This document shows, one piece after another, positions 37,480-47,969 of a stretch of DNA of 64,000 nt; position 1 is the stretch's first letter; every line of letters begins with the position of its first letter. The position numbers and the translations under genes are program-made. The stretch comes from Ampullaceana balthica. Taxonomy: Eukaryota; Mollusca; Gastropoda; Lymnaeidae. The notes below the pieces were generated by a model that had not been told where the DNA came from, ran no database searches, and saw only the letters and a list, made by a program, of their open reading frames with translations. Where the stretch lies: positions 62,001 through 126,000 of the forward strand of contig CALYLW010000694.1 in the NCBI GenBank assembly GCA_944989445.1, written 5' to 3'.

Positions 37480-38200
37480 GCATGTGTTTTAATGTAGTGA
37501 CGTCACATGCTCTGTTCATCATTGGCTGATGCCGACTTTATCAACATGGAGGCGAGTTTGAGGATTGGTGTGATGGGGGGTTAGGGGGGCGGCTGCATTT
37601 AGATCATAAAAGAGAAAAAAAGCATCGTAAGTTAAAGACAGAAATTGCCTGTAAGACACTCATCTACAGAAACGATGTACAGGGAATGAATGATTCTGGA
37701 TTTATTTGAAAAATTATCCCAAAAACTTCTTATTATAGAAGATTATTGCATCTAATGTCTATCCATGCTTTTTTCTCGTGTTGCATTTTTATCAGAATTT
37801 AAACGATTTTTTAAATTTAAATACACTGGGCTAAAGAGATAATACAAAATCTAAACTAAAATCAACCGTAAGGTACAACGAACTGCAGTCGCAATGCATT
37901 GTTTGGTTTTATCGGGACTGTGCAACAAATTATTGAAACATAAAACATATATGCAAAGATACAAACAAACACAAATTAGATTTTAAAATATAGATTAGGT
38001 TTTAACGATGAAACATTAAAAAGACTCCAGAATTTTATTAAATCTCAATTCCGTAGAACCTGCCACTTTCTGCTCCAAAGCATGATGACGTCAATTGTTG
38101 CATTTAAGCAACATATATAAAAGTTGAACTGTTGAACTTGACGATAACGAAAGAAAAAAAACGGTTGTATAACTCCATTCGCAATCCAGGTGAAGTATAG
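37480..38200. other. no gene recognised
   Basis: One TGACGTCA motif at 37498-37505. AT-rich otherwise. Confidence 0.35.
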
Positions 38201-38206
38201 ATAACA

Positions 38207-38476
38207 GGGCGCGTTGGTCGAGTGGCAGCGCGCTCGACTTGCGTATCGATGGTCACGGCTTCGAATCCCGAAGGCAAGGATTTGTTCCCGGGGCCTAGGG
38301 CGTCACCCAGCTCCGAATGGATACCTAACACTAGTTAGGCGGCTGGGTAATGCGTGGAACCCTCATAGCCGTGGCCAGTGAACGCTGCATCACTTGCCAA
38401 CAGATCATCTATCATGTTCTGTGGACGCAATTATCTTCTGCATAGAAAGAGCGTCTGTATAGATAAGATAAGATTT
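38207..38476 (+). mobile_element. tRNA-derived SINE, family 1 (best copy)
   Basis: The head carries A box TTGGTCGAGTGGC and B box GGCTTCGAATCCC, spaced as in tRNA. The body includes CTAACACTAGTTAGGCGGCT. The 3' end reads GACGCAATTATCTTCTGCAT then GAGCGTCTGTATAGATAAG and GATAAGAT repeats. This tail matches LINE 3' ends at 40194-40260, which explains how the SINE could be mobilised. It is non-coding. Confidence 0.85.
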
Positions 38477-38669
38477 CACCGTTCCATGTATTAGTGTTGG
38501 TAGGTTTTGGTAGAAGTGGATTTAAGTAATGAATTAAGTAATAACTGAAAAAGGGCAAAGTAGTTATGATACATAAAGTAAGCAATTAATTCTAACTTGA
38601 AACTACAACACATAGGTAATCTAATACAACCCTCAGATTGACATAGAGATTAAAAAAAAACCCACTTTA

Positions 38670-38790
38670 CTTATTGTGTATTCAAGAACAAAGAGATACA
38701 AATTCTCGTTCTTCCCGTCTGGAATTCGGACGTGGAATGAGTTACTTGATCGAACCAGGAAAACCAACACAGTATCAATATTATAATGTT
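38670..38790 (+). mobile_element. LINE C-terminal scrap, SINE-partner family
   Basis: The plus strand reads AAATTCTCGTTCTTCCCGTC then GGAATTCGGACGTGGAATGA. Translation gives FFPSGIRTWNELL, the LINE C-terminal motif. The 3' tail is not preserved. Confidence 0.55.
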
Positions 38791-38882
38791 TTCATTAATA
38801 ATTATATTTTTTAAAATTTATTTTGATTTTCTTTGCTAGTCAAAAAATAATTCCTCAATCCCTCAACTCTAATGTTCCAGTA

Positions 38883-39702
38883 TCAATATACATAATTCCC
38901 GTTGTCTGTATGTATAGATGTAATTTGTAGGTGGCGCTGCGAAATTTGTAATGCTTTTAGGTGGCGCTGCGATCGATTTTGTTTTATAGTGCTGCACCAA
39001 ATATAACACTTTTGGAACGTTCCGCATACAATTGACCAATAGGATAATAAATGAATCAAATAAAAATAAATAAAATAAATGAAAGTTCTGTATTACGTTC
39101 TTTTTTAATCTGATGTGTATTTATTTTGAAAACTTTCGTCATTTTTGACGGGTGATACGCTGTAAATAAATAATACAATAGCCCAAGTCACTCATTGCAT
39201 GTATGTGTAACGCTATGACGTCATTTTTTGAGCTTATATTTTAATATACAAGGTATGCATTGGAAGGCGCGCAAAAAGGTGTGCATAATAATTATAAATT
39301 ATAGACGTGCTGTAAAACAAATATTTTATGACGTCATTGTTTTAGCTTATATTTTAATTTTGGAAAAAGGAACGATATAAAAATAGGAATTGAGGATTTA
39401 TAATTATAAAATACTCTGTGTACATTTCAGCAAGTTTAATATTTCGTATTTATTAAACAAGGATAAGTTACTTGGCCTTTTGACTAAAAAACGTGGGCGC
39501 CTTAGGCGCCCTATAGCCGCAGTGAGCGCCGTAGGCGCCCTACAACCCCTACTATAAAATACTCTGTGTACATTTCAGGAAGTTTAATATTAAGTATTTA
39601 TCAAACAATTATAAATTAGTTGGGCTTTTTGAAAAAAGTGGGCGCCATAGGCGCCCTAAAAAGGGGGCGCCGTAGGCACCACGGCGCCCCAGCGCAACCT
39701 AG
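38883..39702 (+). mobile_element. non-autonomous Helitron, family A copy 2
   Basis: The 820-bp element begins A38882|TCAATATACATAATTCCC and ends CTAG (39699-39702)|T39703. A perfect 10-bp hairpin, GGGGCGCCGT-AGGCACC-ACGGCGCCCC (39664-39690), lies 8 nt before CTAG. It is colinear with 1621-2275 at both ends and in the middle (module M, GACGGGTGATAC). It also contains a 148-bp internal duplication of its 3' part (39406 and 39554 onward), each with GGCGCC hairpins. TGACGTCA occurs at 39216 and 39329. No protein is encoded. Confidence 0.75.
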
Positions 39703-39980
39703 TCTTATATATTTATTATAAGTTTGAATTACCCGGGCTCTTTCCCTATAGTTAACTGACAAAAGTAAAGCACGACTGAGCTAAAAGTAATACTGTGTAA
39801 TATCGCTTTCCCTTATATTAGCTAAAATAAAAATCATTTAAACGTTGGCTACCTGGTTGTTGGGTGGATTTATACCAAACTTAATACACATGAACCTGAT
39901 AACCAAAATGAAATTCTATAGCGAATTGAACTCAACATGTCCACTCCTTCGTGTCCGAGGTAATTATTTTCTTAGAGCGT

Positions 39981-40042
39981 TATGTCATTGTTTATGTCAT
40001 TGTTTATGTCATTGTTTCTGTCATTGTTTCTGTCATTGTTTC
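39981..40042. repeat. 12-bp repeat
   Basis: Five to six copies of TCATTGTTTATG/TCATTGTTTCTG. Confidence 0.85.
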
Positions 40043-40062
40043 AGGGATATTTCTAGCGGGTA

Positions 40063-40193
40063 AATGAAAACTTGGCAAATACATTATCTAAAATCTTGAA
40101 AACTTGACAAATACATTATCTAAAATCTTGAAAACTTGACAAATACATTATCTAAAATCTTGAAAACTTGACAAATACATTATCTAAAATCTT
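40063..40193. repeat. 32-bp minisatellite, left part
   Basis: About four copies of a unit containing AAAACTTGACAAATACATTA and TCTAAAATCTTG. The array is cut at 40193 by a LINE and resumes at 40456. Confidence 0.92.
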
Positions 40194-40455
40194 ATCTTAT
40201 CTTATCTTATTTGTTTACAGACGCTCCTTCTATACAGAAGATTATTGCGTCCTACGCTTATCTATGGTTTGTGTTTAGTCCTGCATTTTTATTAGAGATT
40301 TAAATGTTGATAAAGTGTTGGTTTTCCTGGATTCTTCAGGCAATCCATTCCACGCCCGAATTCCGGACGGGAAGAAGGAAAACCTGTATGTGTTTGTTCT
40401 TGCATACGGAATAAGAAATGTGTTTTTATCCTTATTCTATCTGAGGGTTGTATTA
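40194..40455 (-). mobile_element. LINE 3' end (SINE-partner family) inserted in 32-bp array
   Basis: On the minus strand the 3' end reads GACGCAATAATCTTCTGTAT, GGAGCGTCTGTAAACAAATA, then repeated AAGAT. Upstream is CCGTCCGGAATTCGGGCG, the FPSGIR-type coding end, 5' truncated at GAGGGTTGTATTA. AAATCTT flanks both sides, consistent with a short target duplication from the array unit. Confidence 0.75.
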
Positions 40456-40716
40456 AATCTTGAAAACTTGACCAAATACATTATCTGAAATCTTGAAAAC
40501 TTGACAAATACATTATCTAAAATCTTGAAAACTTGACAAATACATTATCTAAAATCTTGAAAACTTGACAAATACATTATCTAAAATCTTGAAAACTTGA
40601 CAAATACATTATCTAAAAACTTGAAAACTTGACAAATACATTATCTAAAATCTTGAAAACTTGACAAATACATTATTTAAAATCTTGAAAACTTGACAAA
40701 CACATTATCTAAAATC
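40456..40716. repeat. 32-bp minisatellite, right part
   Basis: About eight copies of the same 32-bp unit as at 40063-40193, so both parts were one array before the LINE inserted. Confidence 0.93.
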
Positions 40717-40719
40717 CAG

Positions 40720-41315
40720 AAATAAAAACTAGATAGAAGAGGGGGTAATAGAATTTACAAAAAATAACGTTTTATCGGGAAACCGGAATAAACAAACAAT
40801 TGCACCACTTAGTGAAAACGCAACATAATAGATATGGTATTCCATCGGTGAATGGAACTGTTTTGGTGAACGGGAACATAACGGAACAAAATGTTTACTA
40901 AGATATAGCGTGTAATGTATTTTAATCGGGATCTATTTTGTTAAATTGAATTCTTCTTCTTCTTCGTTCTCAATTTGAGTTTTGCGTGCCGACGAGTTTT
41001 GCGCCAATTGGCCCGTGGTCTCCGACTTCAGCCTGCTGTTTTTTCTGGATGTGCTTCCATAGCCTTTGGTCAGCCAAGACCATCTGCAAGGCAGCAGTTG
41101 ATTTCGGCAAGTGATGCACCGTTCATAGGCCACGGCTATAAGGGTTAAATTGAATTGACTTTTATTTTAAATATGTTCTTTCAGCGGGTAAAAGACTATA
41201 TGTGTTTTATCTTGATTTACAACCTTGCTATGCCTGGTCTATAGGCTATGAGCCATTTTTCAATGCAAGTTTTAAAATAAAATTATTACCATACGGAATT
41301 TTTAGTTTAGTTCCA
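40720..41315. other. no gene recognised
   Basis: The minus frame 40933-41133 resembles no known domain. GGTCAGCCAAGACCATCTGC near 41067 is unremarkable. Confidence 0.3.
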
Positions 41316-41317
41316 CA

Positions 41318-41611
41318 GCTCTCTATACAGCTCTCTATACGGCTCTCTATACAGCTCTCTATACAGCTCTCTATACAGCTCTCTATACAGCTCTCTATAC
41401 AGCTCTCTATACAGCTCTCTATACAGCTCTCTATACAGCTCTCTATACAGCTCTCTATGCAGCTCTCTATACAGCTCTCTATACAGCTCTCTATACAGCT
41501 CTCTATACAGCTCTCTATACAGCTCTCTATACAGCTCTCTAACAGCTCTCTATACAGCTCTTACAGCTCTCTATACAGCTCTCTATACAGCTCTCTATAC
41601 AGCTCTCTATA
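41318..41611. repeat. 12-bp minisatellite
   Basis: About 24 copies of AGCTCTCTATAC, nearly identical except two short copies near 41541-41565. The plus frame 41202-41621 (period QLSI) is open because 12 is a multiple of 3. Confidence 0.95.
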
Positions 41612-42042
41612 CCTTTTCTAGAACTTTCTCCTTATAGCCAACTGTTAGTAACATGTTCAGAATTTTAAAAAAAATTAAAACGTTTAGTCATATTACAAGC
41701 ATATGGCCGAACTTAAATCGTCGTAAACAATGCGTTTTGTTTGAATTTTGTTCACCTACTTAATAAAATTTTAATGCAGAACTCTTACGCTGCGAAGCGT
41801 GGGTATATATCTATTGCAATATATATATATATATATTATTATCTATCCAACCAGTGGCGTAACAACGGCTTTGCATTGGGGCAGTTGCCAAGGGCGCAGG
41901 CCTACTCCAGTTCAACAGGGCGCCGCTAAATCTCTAATTTTTAAAATTTTATTTAAATAAATGTTTCACTTTTATCCTTGATAACAAAAAAGTGAATAAT
42001 TGATTATATTTAAATATATTTCATTTAAACCATTATAATATT

Positions 42043-43511
42043 TTGTTTAATGTTTGTGGCCTTTGCAGGGCTTCTCATCCAACAAATGCGCATAGTCTTA
42101 GTTTGATAGGTGTGCACGCGGCCAGCATTGATGCAGATGTTTTCGAAACTATACAGGAATTGTACAATTTTTCTCCTCGTCAACTAGTAGATGGAAAAAA
42201 AATATCCTCAGTCACTGAAATCAGCCTAAAGAAGAATACGGAAACAAGATGGTGTTCCAAAGCAAATTCTGTAAGTGCTGTACATGAACAACTGGAGCAA
42301 ATTATTTTAGTATTAATTGAAATGAATGATAATCACTTACTTGGGGTCGCATTATCTGTTGCTAAATCATTGCACATGCAAATCAATAGTTGCAAGTTAA
42401 TTGCGTTTATAAATCTTTGGAATTTAATATTGGAAAAAATAAACAAAGTCAATATTTAGCAATACAAAAAAAAATTTAATAAAAATAATAAAAATAAAAA
42501 AGGTATTATCTATCATCGTTGTTCAAAAAAGGACTTTTAAATGACTTTGACGAAATAACGAAATCAATAAAAGTTTTGCCAAACTTGAAGAAACGCGTAT
42601 TAAAATGAAAATCGAACCAGTTCAAAAAAGGAAAGCAAAACGCAAAACGAATTCCAGGAGAGCATGCTGAAGATTAAGAACCTAACTTTGGATTTATTTA
42701 AAAATTTACTTGCATGCATCGATTCAATAATGATACAGTTAAAAGACAGATTTGTTTCTCTGAAAAATACAGCAGAAGGCTTTAACTTTCTGACTAGCAA
42801 AGCGTTTCAATCTTTTGCAATGGCAGATTTAAAATCTAAAGCTGTTCTATAATCAGGCAAATATCCTGAAATAAATAAAGAACAATTTATAATTGAAATA
42901 AAATGCGTTAAACAACAAATGATTGAGCTATTGCAAAACAAAAAACCCGATGACATGTTTCATTTAGATTATAGATCTTCTAAATGTTCTCGCTACATGG
43001 AAGTAGCAAGAATAGTACCCGAATATCGAACGAGCTCTGAAAACATTGATTACAATGCCAACCACAGTAGTCTTATCTATACAGACGCTCCTTATATGCA
43101 GAAGATAATTGCGTCCACAGACCATGATAGATGATCTGTTGGCAAGTGATGCAGCGTTCACAGGCCACGGCTTTGTGGGTTCCACGCATTACCCAGCCGC
43201 CTAACTAGTGTTAGGTACCCATTCGGAGCTGGGTGACTCAGGGACGCCCTAGGCCCCGGGAACAAAGCCCTGCCTTCAGATGGATTCGAGCCCGTGACCA
43301 TCGGTACGCCAGTCGAGCGCGCTGCCACTCGACCACCGCGATCCCGATGCTGAAAGGAGTTTCAGCAAACTAAAAGTTATCAAACATTGCTTGAGATTGA
43401 CGTCAGGTCAACAATGCACTTCTTTCCATGAAAGTGTAGTTACCAGTCAAATAAACTTCGATGAAATAATCACTAATGTTTCAAACATTAAAGCAAGAAA
43501 AGTTAAGCTTT
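42043..43511 (+). pseudogene. hAT transposase pseudogene (ZMYM1-like)
   Basis: In the living family this nuclear protein binds element ends and excises and inserts DNA. Residues seen are the mid catalytic-region motif TRW (42043-42459) and the AERSFSKLK dimerisation motif (43355-43500). Frameshifts lie at about 42460-42660, a stop at about 42850, and the SINE adds 278 bp. The BED or TTF zinc finger expected at the N-terminus is absent. The frame 42664-42852 begins inside the gene rather than at a true start. Confidence 0.75.
43070..43347 (-). mobile_element. tRNA-derived SINE, family 1, nested in hAT
   Basis: On the minus strand the head is GGGATCGCGGTGGTCGAGTG (A box) with CACGGGCTCGAATCC (B box). 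The body and tail are the same as at 38207, ending GGAGCGTCTGTATAGATAAG. No clear target duplication was found. Confidence 0.82.
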
Positions 43512-44154
43512 GAGCCTTTGATATAGGACATAGGAGTGATCGGTGGACTGTTACTTAAATTAACTTCTAATTGTGAGTTTCTAATCGTTATGCATGAAAT
43601 AGTGAGTATGACATATTGAGACTATTGTTCTTATTTAAAATACATCATACTTCAAGTATTGCTGTAGTCTGTATTAACGTAACAATATCCAGTTTTATCC
43701 ACCAATTTATTTGGTATTATTTATTCAATAATAAATTCTACATTATTATTGTTCCTGTCTTTTGCATTTTTTATATTCATGTTGTATTACTGTCACTGTC
43801 AGACTACGTAATTACATGTATTATCATAAATAAAATAAGAGAAACTCAATTATTTTTTTCAAACAATTGAAAAAATCGTAAAGCTGAAACTTGTCCACTT
43901 ATCAAAAGCTCAAAAAATAAATTAGCCAAGGGCGTCAAAACCCAGCCACGCCTCTCTATCCAACCATCTATCCATTTATCCAATGTTTCTATCGGCCAGT
44001 CTATACTGTGCCTGTCATTCTCAAGGTTTATATAAATAGGTCATCCACCGACAAATCGTTTGCCCATCTATTTCCCCCATAGTGTATCTGCTTTGATTTT
44101 TTCTATCGTCTTTCCTCCATCTTTATGTCTAAACTAAACCGTTCATTGCCCCCT

Positions 44155-44196
44155 TCTCTCTCTCTCTCTCTCTCTCCTCTCTCTCTCCTCTCTCTC

Positions 44197-44275
<79 letters not shown>

Positions 44276-44284
44276 CTCTCTCTC

Positions 44285-44315
<31 letters not shown>
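44155..44315. repeat. (CT)n microsatellite
   Basis: CT run of about 160 bp with CCT interruptions, directly abutting the left end of the Tigger-like relic. Confidence 0.97.
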
Positions 44316-45027
44316 TAACGAGTACCTCTCATAACGAGATTTTCGTTTGACGAGCAAACACTTTTTTGAAAAAGTTTGCTCTCTTAACGAGCGAAGATTC
44401 GCATAACGAGTGACGCAGAAAGGGAAAGTCCCTTTTTCCTGTAAATTCATAAGGGAGTCGGCACTTCAGCACTGATTTATTATTCTGTATTAAGCACTCG
44501 GTCTGTTAGCGTATTGTTTTCGTGTGTGATCAACCGTTTTTACAAATTTTGTATTCAGAGTGTATTCGCAATTTTTTTATGTGCAAAGTGTAATAACCTG
44601 TGCTAAAATGTCTCTGAAAATAAAAACACAAGAAGACAATCATAAGAGAGAAAAAAATAACTGTTGAAATGAAACGAAAAAACATTGAAAAGCGAGAACA
44701 AGGTGGCTAATCTAGCGCTCAACTACACTCGGCCAACATCAATGATCTGCACTATGCTCAAGAACAATTAAGGAGATGGATGCTTCAAATGGAGTGTCAA
44801 GAATATCTACGAAACGATTACGACACATTTCGTCAAATTTTGAAGCGTCGGCAAAAACAAATGTCTTTAACAGTCTTCTAGTACAACAGGATTAATTATT
44901 TGTGATAAAGTCATATTTTTGTTTACGTTTTTTGTTTCAAATCTAAATTGTATTCTAGTTGTTTTCACTTTTTAACAATTCTAAAGTAATTAATTTTATT
45001 TGAATAAATGTTCATAAAAAATTTTGA

Positions 45028-45449
45028 ATAAAATATTTTTTAAAATATTTTTTTTAAAAGCACACGCTGTTATTTACATATAGAAAGTGCACTAACAAGA
45101 AGAAAATAAAAAAGTTCAATCCGTGAACCTATCGACTGCACATTAAAGCGTGGGGCGCCCAACACAACTCATTTCTTATTGCAACTACTCTTTTGCATAT
45201 AGATAATTTTTTCTATTTAATATGATAGTAGCATGTATATGATCTAAGTTGTGAAACTTTAAATGTTTATTAATATTCATATAAATTTGTATTTATGTTT
45301 CGCAGCCTTGTACATGATAGCGAGTTGTGATGAGGGCCCCACGCTTTTATGTGCAGTCGATAGGTTCACGGATTGAATTTTTTTTATTTTATTTTTTTAC
45401 AGCATTTGCTATATGTGTGCTTTTTAAAAAAAAATAATATTTTATTTTC
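45028..45449. mobile_element. foldback (long inverted repeat) element 1
   Basis: The left arm (45055-45172) and right arm (45318-45445) are inverted copies. The best block is TTCAATCCGTGAACCTATCG plus ACTGCACAT, followed by AAGCGTGGGGC, and AAAAGCACAC is at both tips. The central spacer is about 150 bp. No coding sequence. Transcripts would form a long hairpin. Confidence 0.75.
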
Positions 45450-45836
45450 TAGTTTTTAGTATCAAAATTTCTTAATCAATGTTTCGACATAATCAATTCA
45501 ATTTAATTAGTCAAACTTCGTTGTCTATAACGTAAATGAGATAGTGTTAAACTGATAGATTATTAATTACAAATTTATGTATTATCCCCCAACTGAAAAT
45601 TGAACCCAGTACCTCCAGGTCGAAATTCCATTACGTTAACAATTCGGCCAACTAGGCTACACAAATTCCAGTTGTTCCTCTTGTATTATCATGTCAATTT
45701 AGATTTAGTTTCGTATTACTGAGCTGTTTAACACCTGGAATGTGGTCACCGATAGCTGGTGGTGAACTCCGGTGACATTCACGTGAAAGTCAAGAATAGA
45801 ATAGCACAGATACAGATTACATTTAAAGATAAACTT

Positions 45837-45985
45837 AAAAATGCATTTATTTAATTACGGTACATTGGATCGGTCTGAAATTTTGATACAATGTATTGTC
45901 ATCCAAGATCTATCTGTGGTAAAATTGGGAGAACTCTAGGACCACCAGAAGTGGTTTAATTTTACGTTACAAGATTTGACGGATA
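45837..45985 (+). repeat. dispersed repeat with module N, copy 1
   Basis: It matches 47805-47960 over about 145 bp: TTGATACAATG.ATTGTCAT, CCAAGATCTATCTGTGGTAA and TCTAGGACCA.CAGAA. The first third (GTACATTGGATCGGTCTGAA) is module N, shared with family U. Confidence 0.7.
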
Positions 45986-46199
45986 GAACATACAACATAC
46001 AAACAGTGTGAGTTAAATAAAAGCGTGTAAAAATAAAAGCTTGTAATGAGTATTTTTTTCAGCATGGAACGGATTATGGTATTTTACATTGATTTGTATG
46101 GGAAAAATTGTTTCGTATTTAAGTATAACTAGTGTTCCGCTTAACGAGTAAGACTCTGGAACGAATTTATCTCGTTATGAGAGGTTTGATTGTATCTAC

Positions 46200-46330
46200 C
46201 TCTCTTTCTCGCTATCTTTTTTTCTCTCTCTCTCTCCCTCTATCTCTCTCGCATGTTCTCTCTCTCGCTCTCTCTCTCGTTCTCTTTCGCTCTCTCTCTC
46301 TCTCTCACTATCTCTCTCCATCTCTCTCCC
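46200..46330. repeat. CT-rich microsatellite
   Basis: Imperfect CT tract with TCG interruptions, abutting the right end of the Tigger-like relic. Confidence 0.93.
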
Positions 46331-46334
46331 GGGA

Positions 46335-46645
46335 ATAGAACCATGTTGGGTGCCACCTTGACCTAATGAGGATCACGACCTGGACATAAACATTTCAAGG
46401 TCATTAGCTCACGTTTTCCTAACGCTGAGCCCTCTCCCCTCCCACCCCCACCGAGGTGAAACTGCCTAATGATAAACACTGGCAGTGGGGTGAGATTTCT
46501 CACGTTCACTTTGTTTCAAATAGAAACTGGCGTAACAATTTGGGGACGACATGTAACTCTGATGTTAACAAAACCTTGTACATGTATGGGGGAAAGAATT
46601 TTGATGAAAATATTTTAATTACGTCCAGTGACCACAACAGCGTGT
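46335..46645. other. no gene recognised
   Basis: Unique-looking sequence; the plus frame 46456-47175 starts here, but beyond 46645 it is repeat translation. Confidence 0.35.
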
Positions 46646-46647
46646 TT

Positions 46648-47222
46648 GCCACCCAGGGCGGGTCAAGACTTTTGCCACCCAGGGCGGGACAAGACTTTTG
46701 CCACCCAGGGCGGGACAAGACTTTGCCACCCAGGGCTGGACAAGACTTTTGCCACCCAGGGCGGGACAAGACTTTTGCCACCCAGGGCGGGACAAGACTT
46801 TTGCCACCCAGGGCGGGACAAGACTTTATCCACCCAGGGCGGGACAAGACTTTTGCCACCCAGGGTGGGCCAAGACTTTTGCCACCCAGGGCGGGACAAG
46901 ACTTTTTCCACCCAGGGCGGGCCAAGAATTTTGCCACTCAGGGCGGGACAAGACTTTTGCCACCCAGAGCGGGCCAAGACTTTTGCCACCCAGGGCGGGC
47001 CAAGACATTTGCCGTCCATTGCGCGCAAAGACTTTTGCCACCCAGAGCGGGACAAGACTTTTGCCACCTAGAGCGAGACAAGACTTTTGCAACCCAGGGT
47101 GGGTCAGGAAATTTGCCACCAGGGGCGGACCAAGGCTTTCACCACCCAGGGCGGGTCAAAACTTTTGCAACCTAGGGCTGGACAAGATTTTTGCCATCCT
47201 GTGCGGCAAAAGACGTTTGCCA
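46648..47222. repeat. 26-bp minisatellite, about 22 copies
   Basis: The unit core is GCCACCCAGGGCGGGACAAG followed by ACTTTT. Divergence rises toward the right end. Frames open on both strands cycle with a 26-residue period and are not genes. Confidence 0.95.
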
Positions 47223-47263
47223 TCACAAACTGTCTACTGTTGGTAAGAATATCACAAACGTAA

Positions 47264-47615
47264 TAAATAGAGGGGGAAAAAAGATTTTAAAAAAACACAT
47301 TTTTATAAGTGTACTAAAAAGAAGAAAATAATTTAAAACTAATAAGTTCAAGTACTTTCATCTAATATGACAAAAACGTTGGGCGGGCGCTTATGGGGTT
47401 TTACATATGCAGTTCACTCATTCTCTCTCACTTATAGATATCTTTTTTGCCTTCTTAATTATAAATCTTTACTGTTTATACCAAACACCCGCTCCACGTT
47501 TTTAGTCATATTGTATGGTCGTACTTGAACTTATTCGTTTTAAATTATTTTCTTCTTTTTAGTACAGTTATAAAAACGTGGTGTTTAAAAATCTTTTTTT
47601 TACCTCTATTTATTT
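47264..47615. mobile_element. foldback element 2
   Basis: Inverted arms at 47283-47410 and 47481-47603 share AAAAAGAAGAAAATAATTTA, AATAAGTTCAAGTAC and AATATGAC..AAAACGT. Tips AAATAGAGG / CCTCTATTT are also inverted. A further copy of the right arm (47620-47690) and an inverted GGGCGGGCGCTTATG block (47370-47400 versus 47695-47715) make the right side compound. Confidence 0.72.
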
Positions 47616-47804
47616 TATTCTTTTTAGTCCACTTACAAAAACGTGGTTTTTAAAAAATATTTATTTAATCTCTATTTTTATTTTTACACCAAACACCTCA
47701 TAAGCGCCCGCCCAACGTTTTAAAAACACGGTGATGTGGTCACTGTAACTCATGGATGTCCACAAAAGCAGACGGTACAGATGCTTATATATAGATAAAC
47801 TAAA

Positions 47805-47960
47805 AAGTTCAATAATTTAATAACGGTACATTCGATCGATCTGAAATTTTGATACAATGCATTGTCATCCAAGATCTATCTGTGGTAAAATTTTGAGATC
47901 TCTAGGACCATCAGAAATGGTTCAATTTTACGTTGGAAGATTTGAAAAAATTGTGGACAC
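47805..47960 (+). repeat. dispersed repeat with module N, copy 2
   Basis: Pairs with 45837-45985. Module N lies at 47818-47860 (TACATTCGATCGATCTGAAA). Confidence 0.7.
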
Positions 47961-47969
47961 GAAAGCAAG

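Larger units (their letters stand above)
41852..43956 (+). mobile_element. hAT transposon (ZMYM1-like transposase relic) with nested SINE
   Basis: Flanks TATCCAAC at 41844-41851 and 43957-43964 are identical 8-bp target duplications. Terminal repeats are CAGTGGCGT (left) and GAGAGGCGT (right, reversed). The transposase relic is on the plus strand: 42043-42459 has NTETRWCSKANS, matching the TRWSSRAD-type motif of ZMYM1-like hAT proteins; 42664-43070 continues in other frames; 43355-43500 encodes DAERSFSKLKVIKHCLRL, the C-terminal dimerisation motif, ending with a stop at 43510. A SINE (43070-43347) interrupts it just before that motif. It is inactive through frameshifts and a missing N-terminus. 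Confidence 0.82.
44313..46192 (+). mobile_element. pogo/Tigger-like relic
   Basis: CCTCTCATAACGAGAT near 44323 recurs inverted near 46170-46187 (ATCTCGTTATGAGAGG). TTAACGAG motifs lie at both ends, as in pogo/Tigger terminal repeats. Between them are scraps of a transposase-like protein: a start at 44608 (MSLKIKT..), a slip in an A run, then ITVEMKRKNIEKREQGG, like the Tigger N-terminus. A second frame ending near 44880 (YDTFRQILKRRQKQMSLTVF) resembles the C-terminus. The catalytic middle is gone. Two other repeats (45028-45449, 45837-45985) are nested. Confidence 0.5.

Noticed and set aside
38207..38290. Possible true tRNA gene on the plus strand
   Set aside because: The tRNA-like head continues into a SINE body found at three other places; arms show mismatches.
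46456..47246. Plus frames of 239 and 182 codons with Pro/Arg/Ala/Gly/Gln repeats
   Set aside because: The period is 26 bp, so the same protein repeat needs 78 bp; several overlapping frames show it equally, as expected of a minisatellite.
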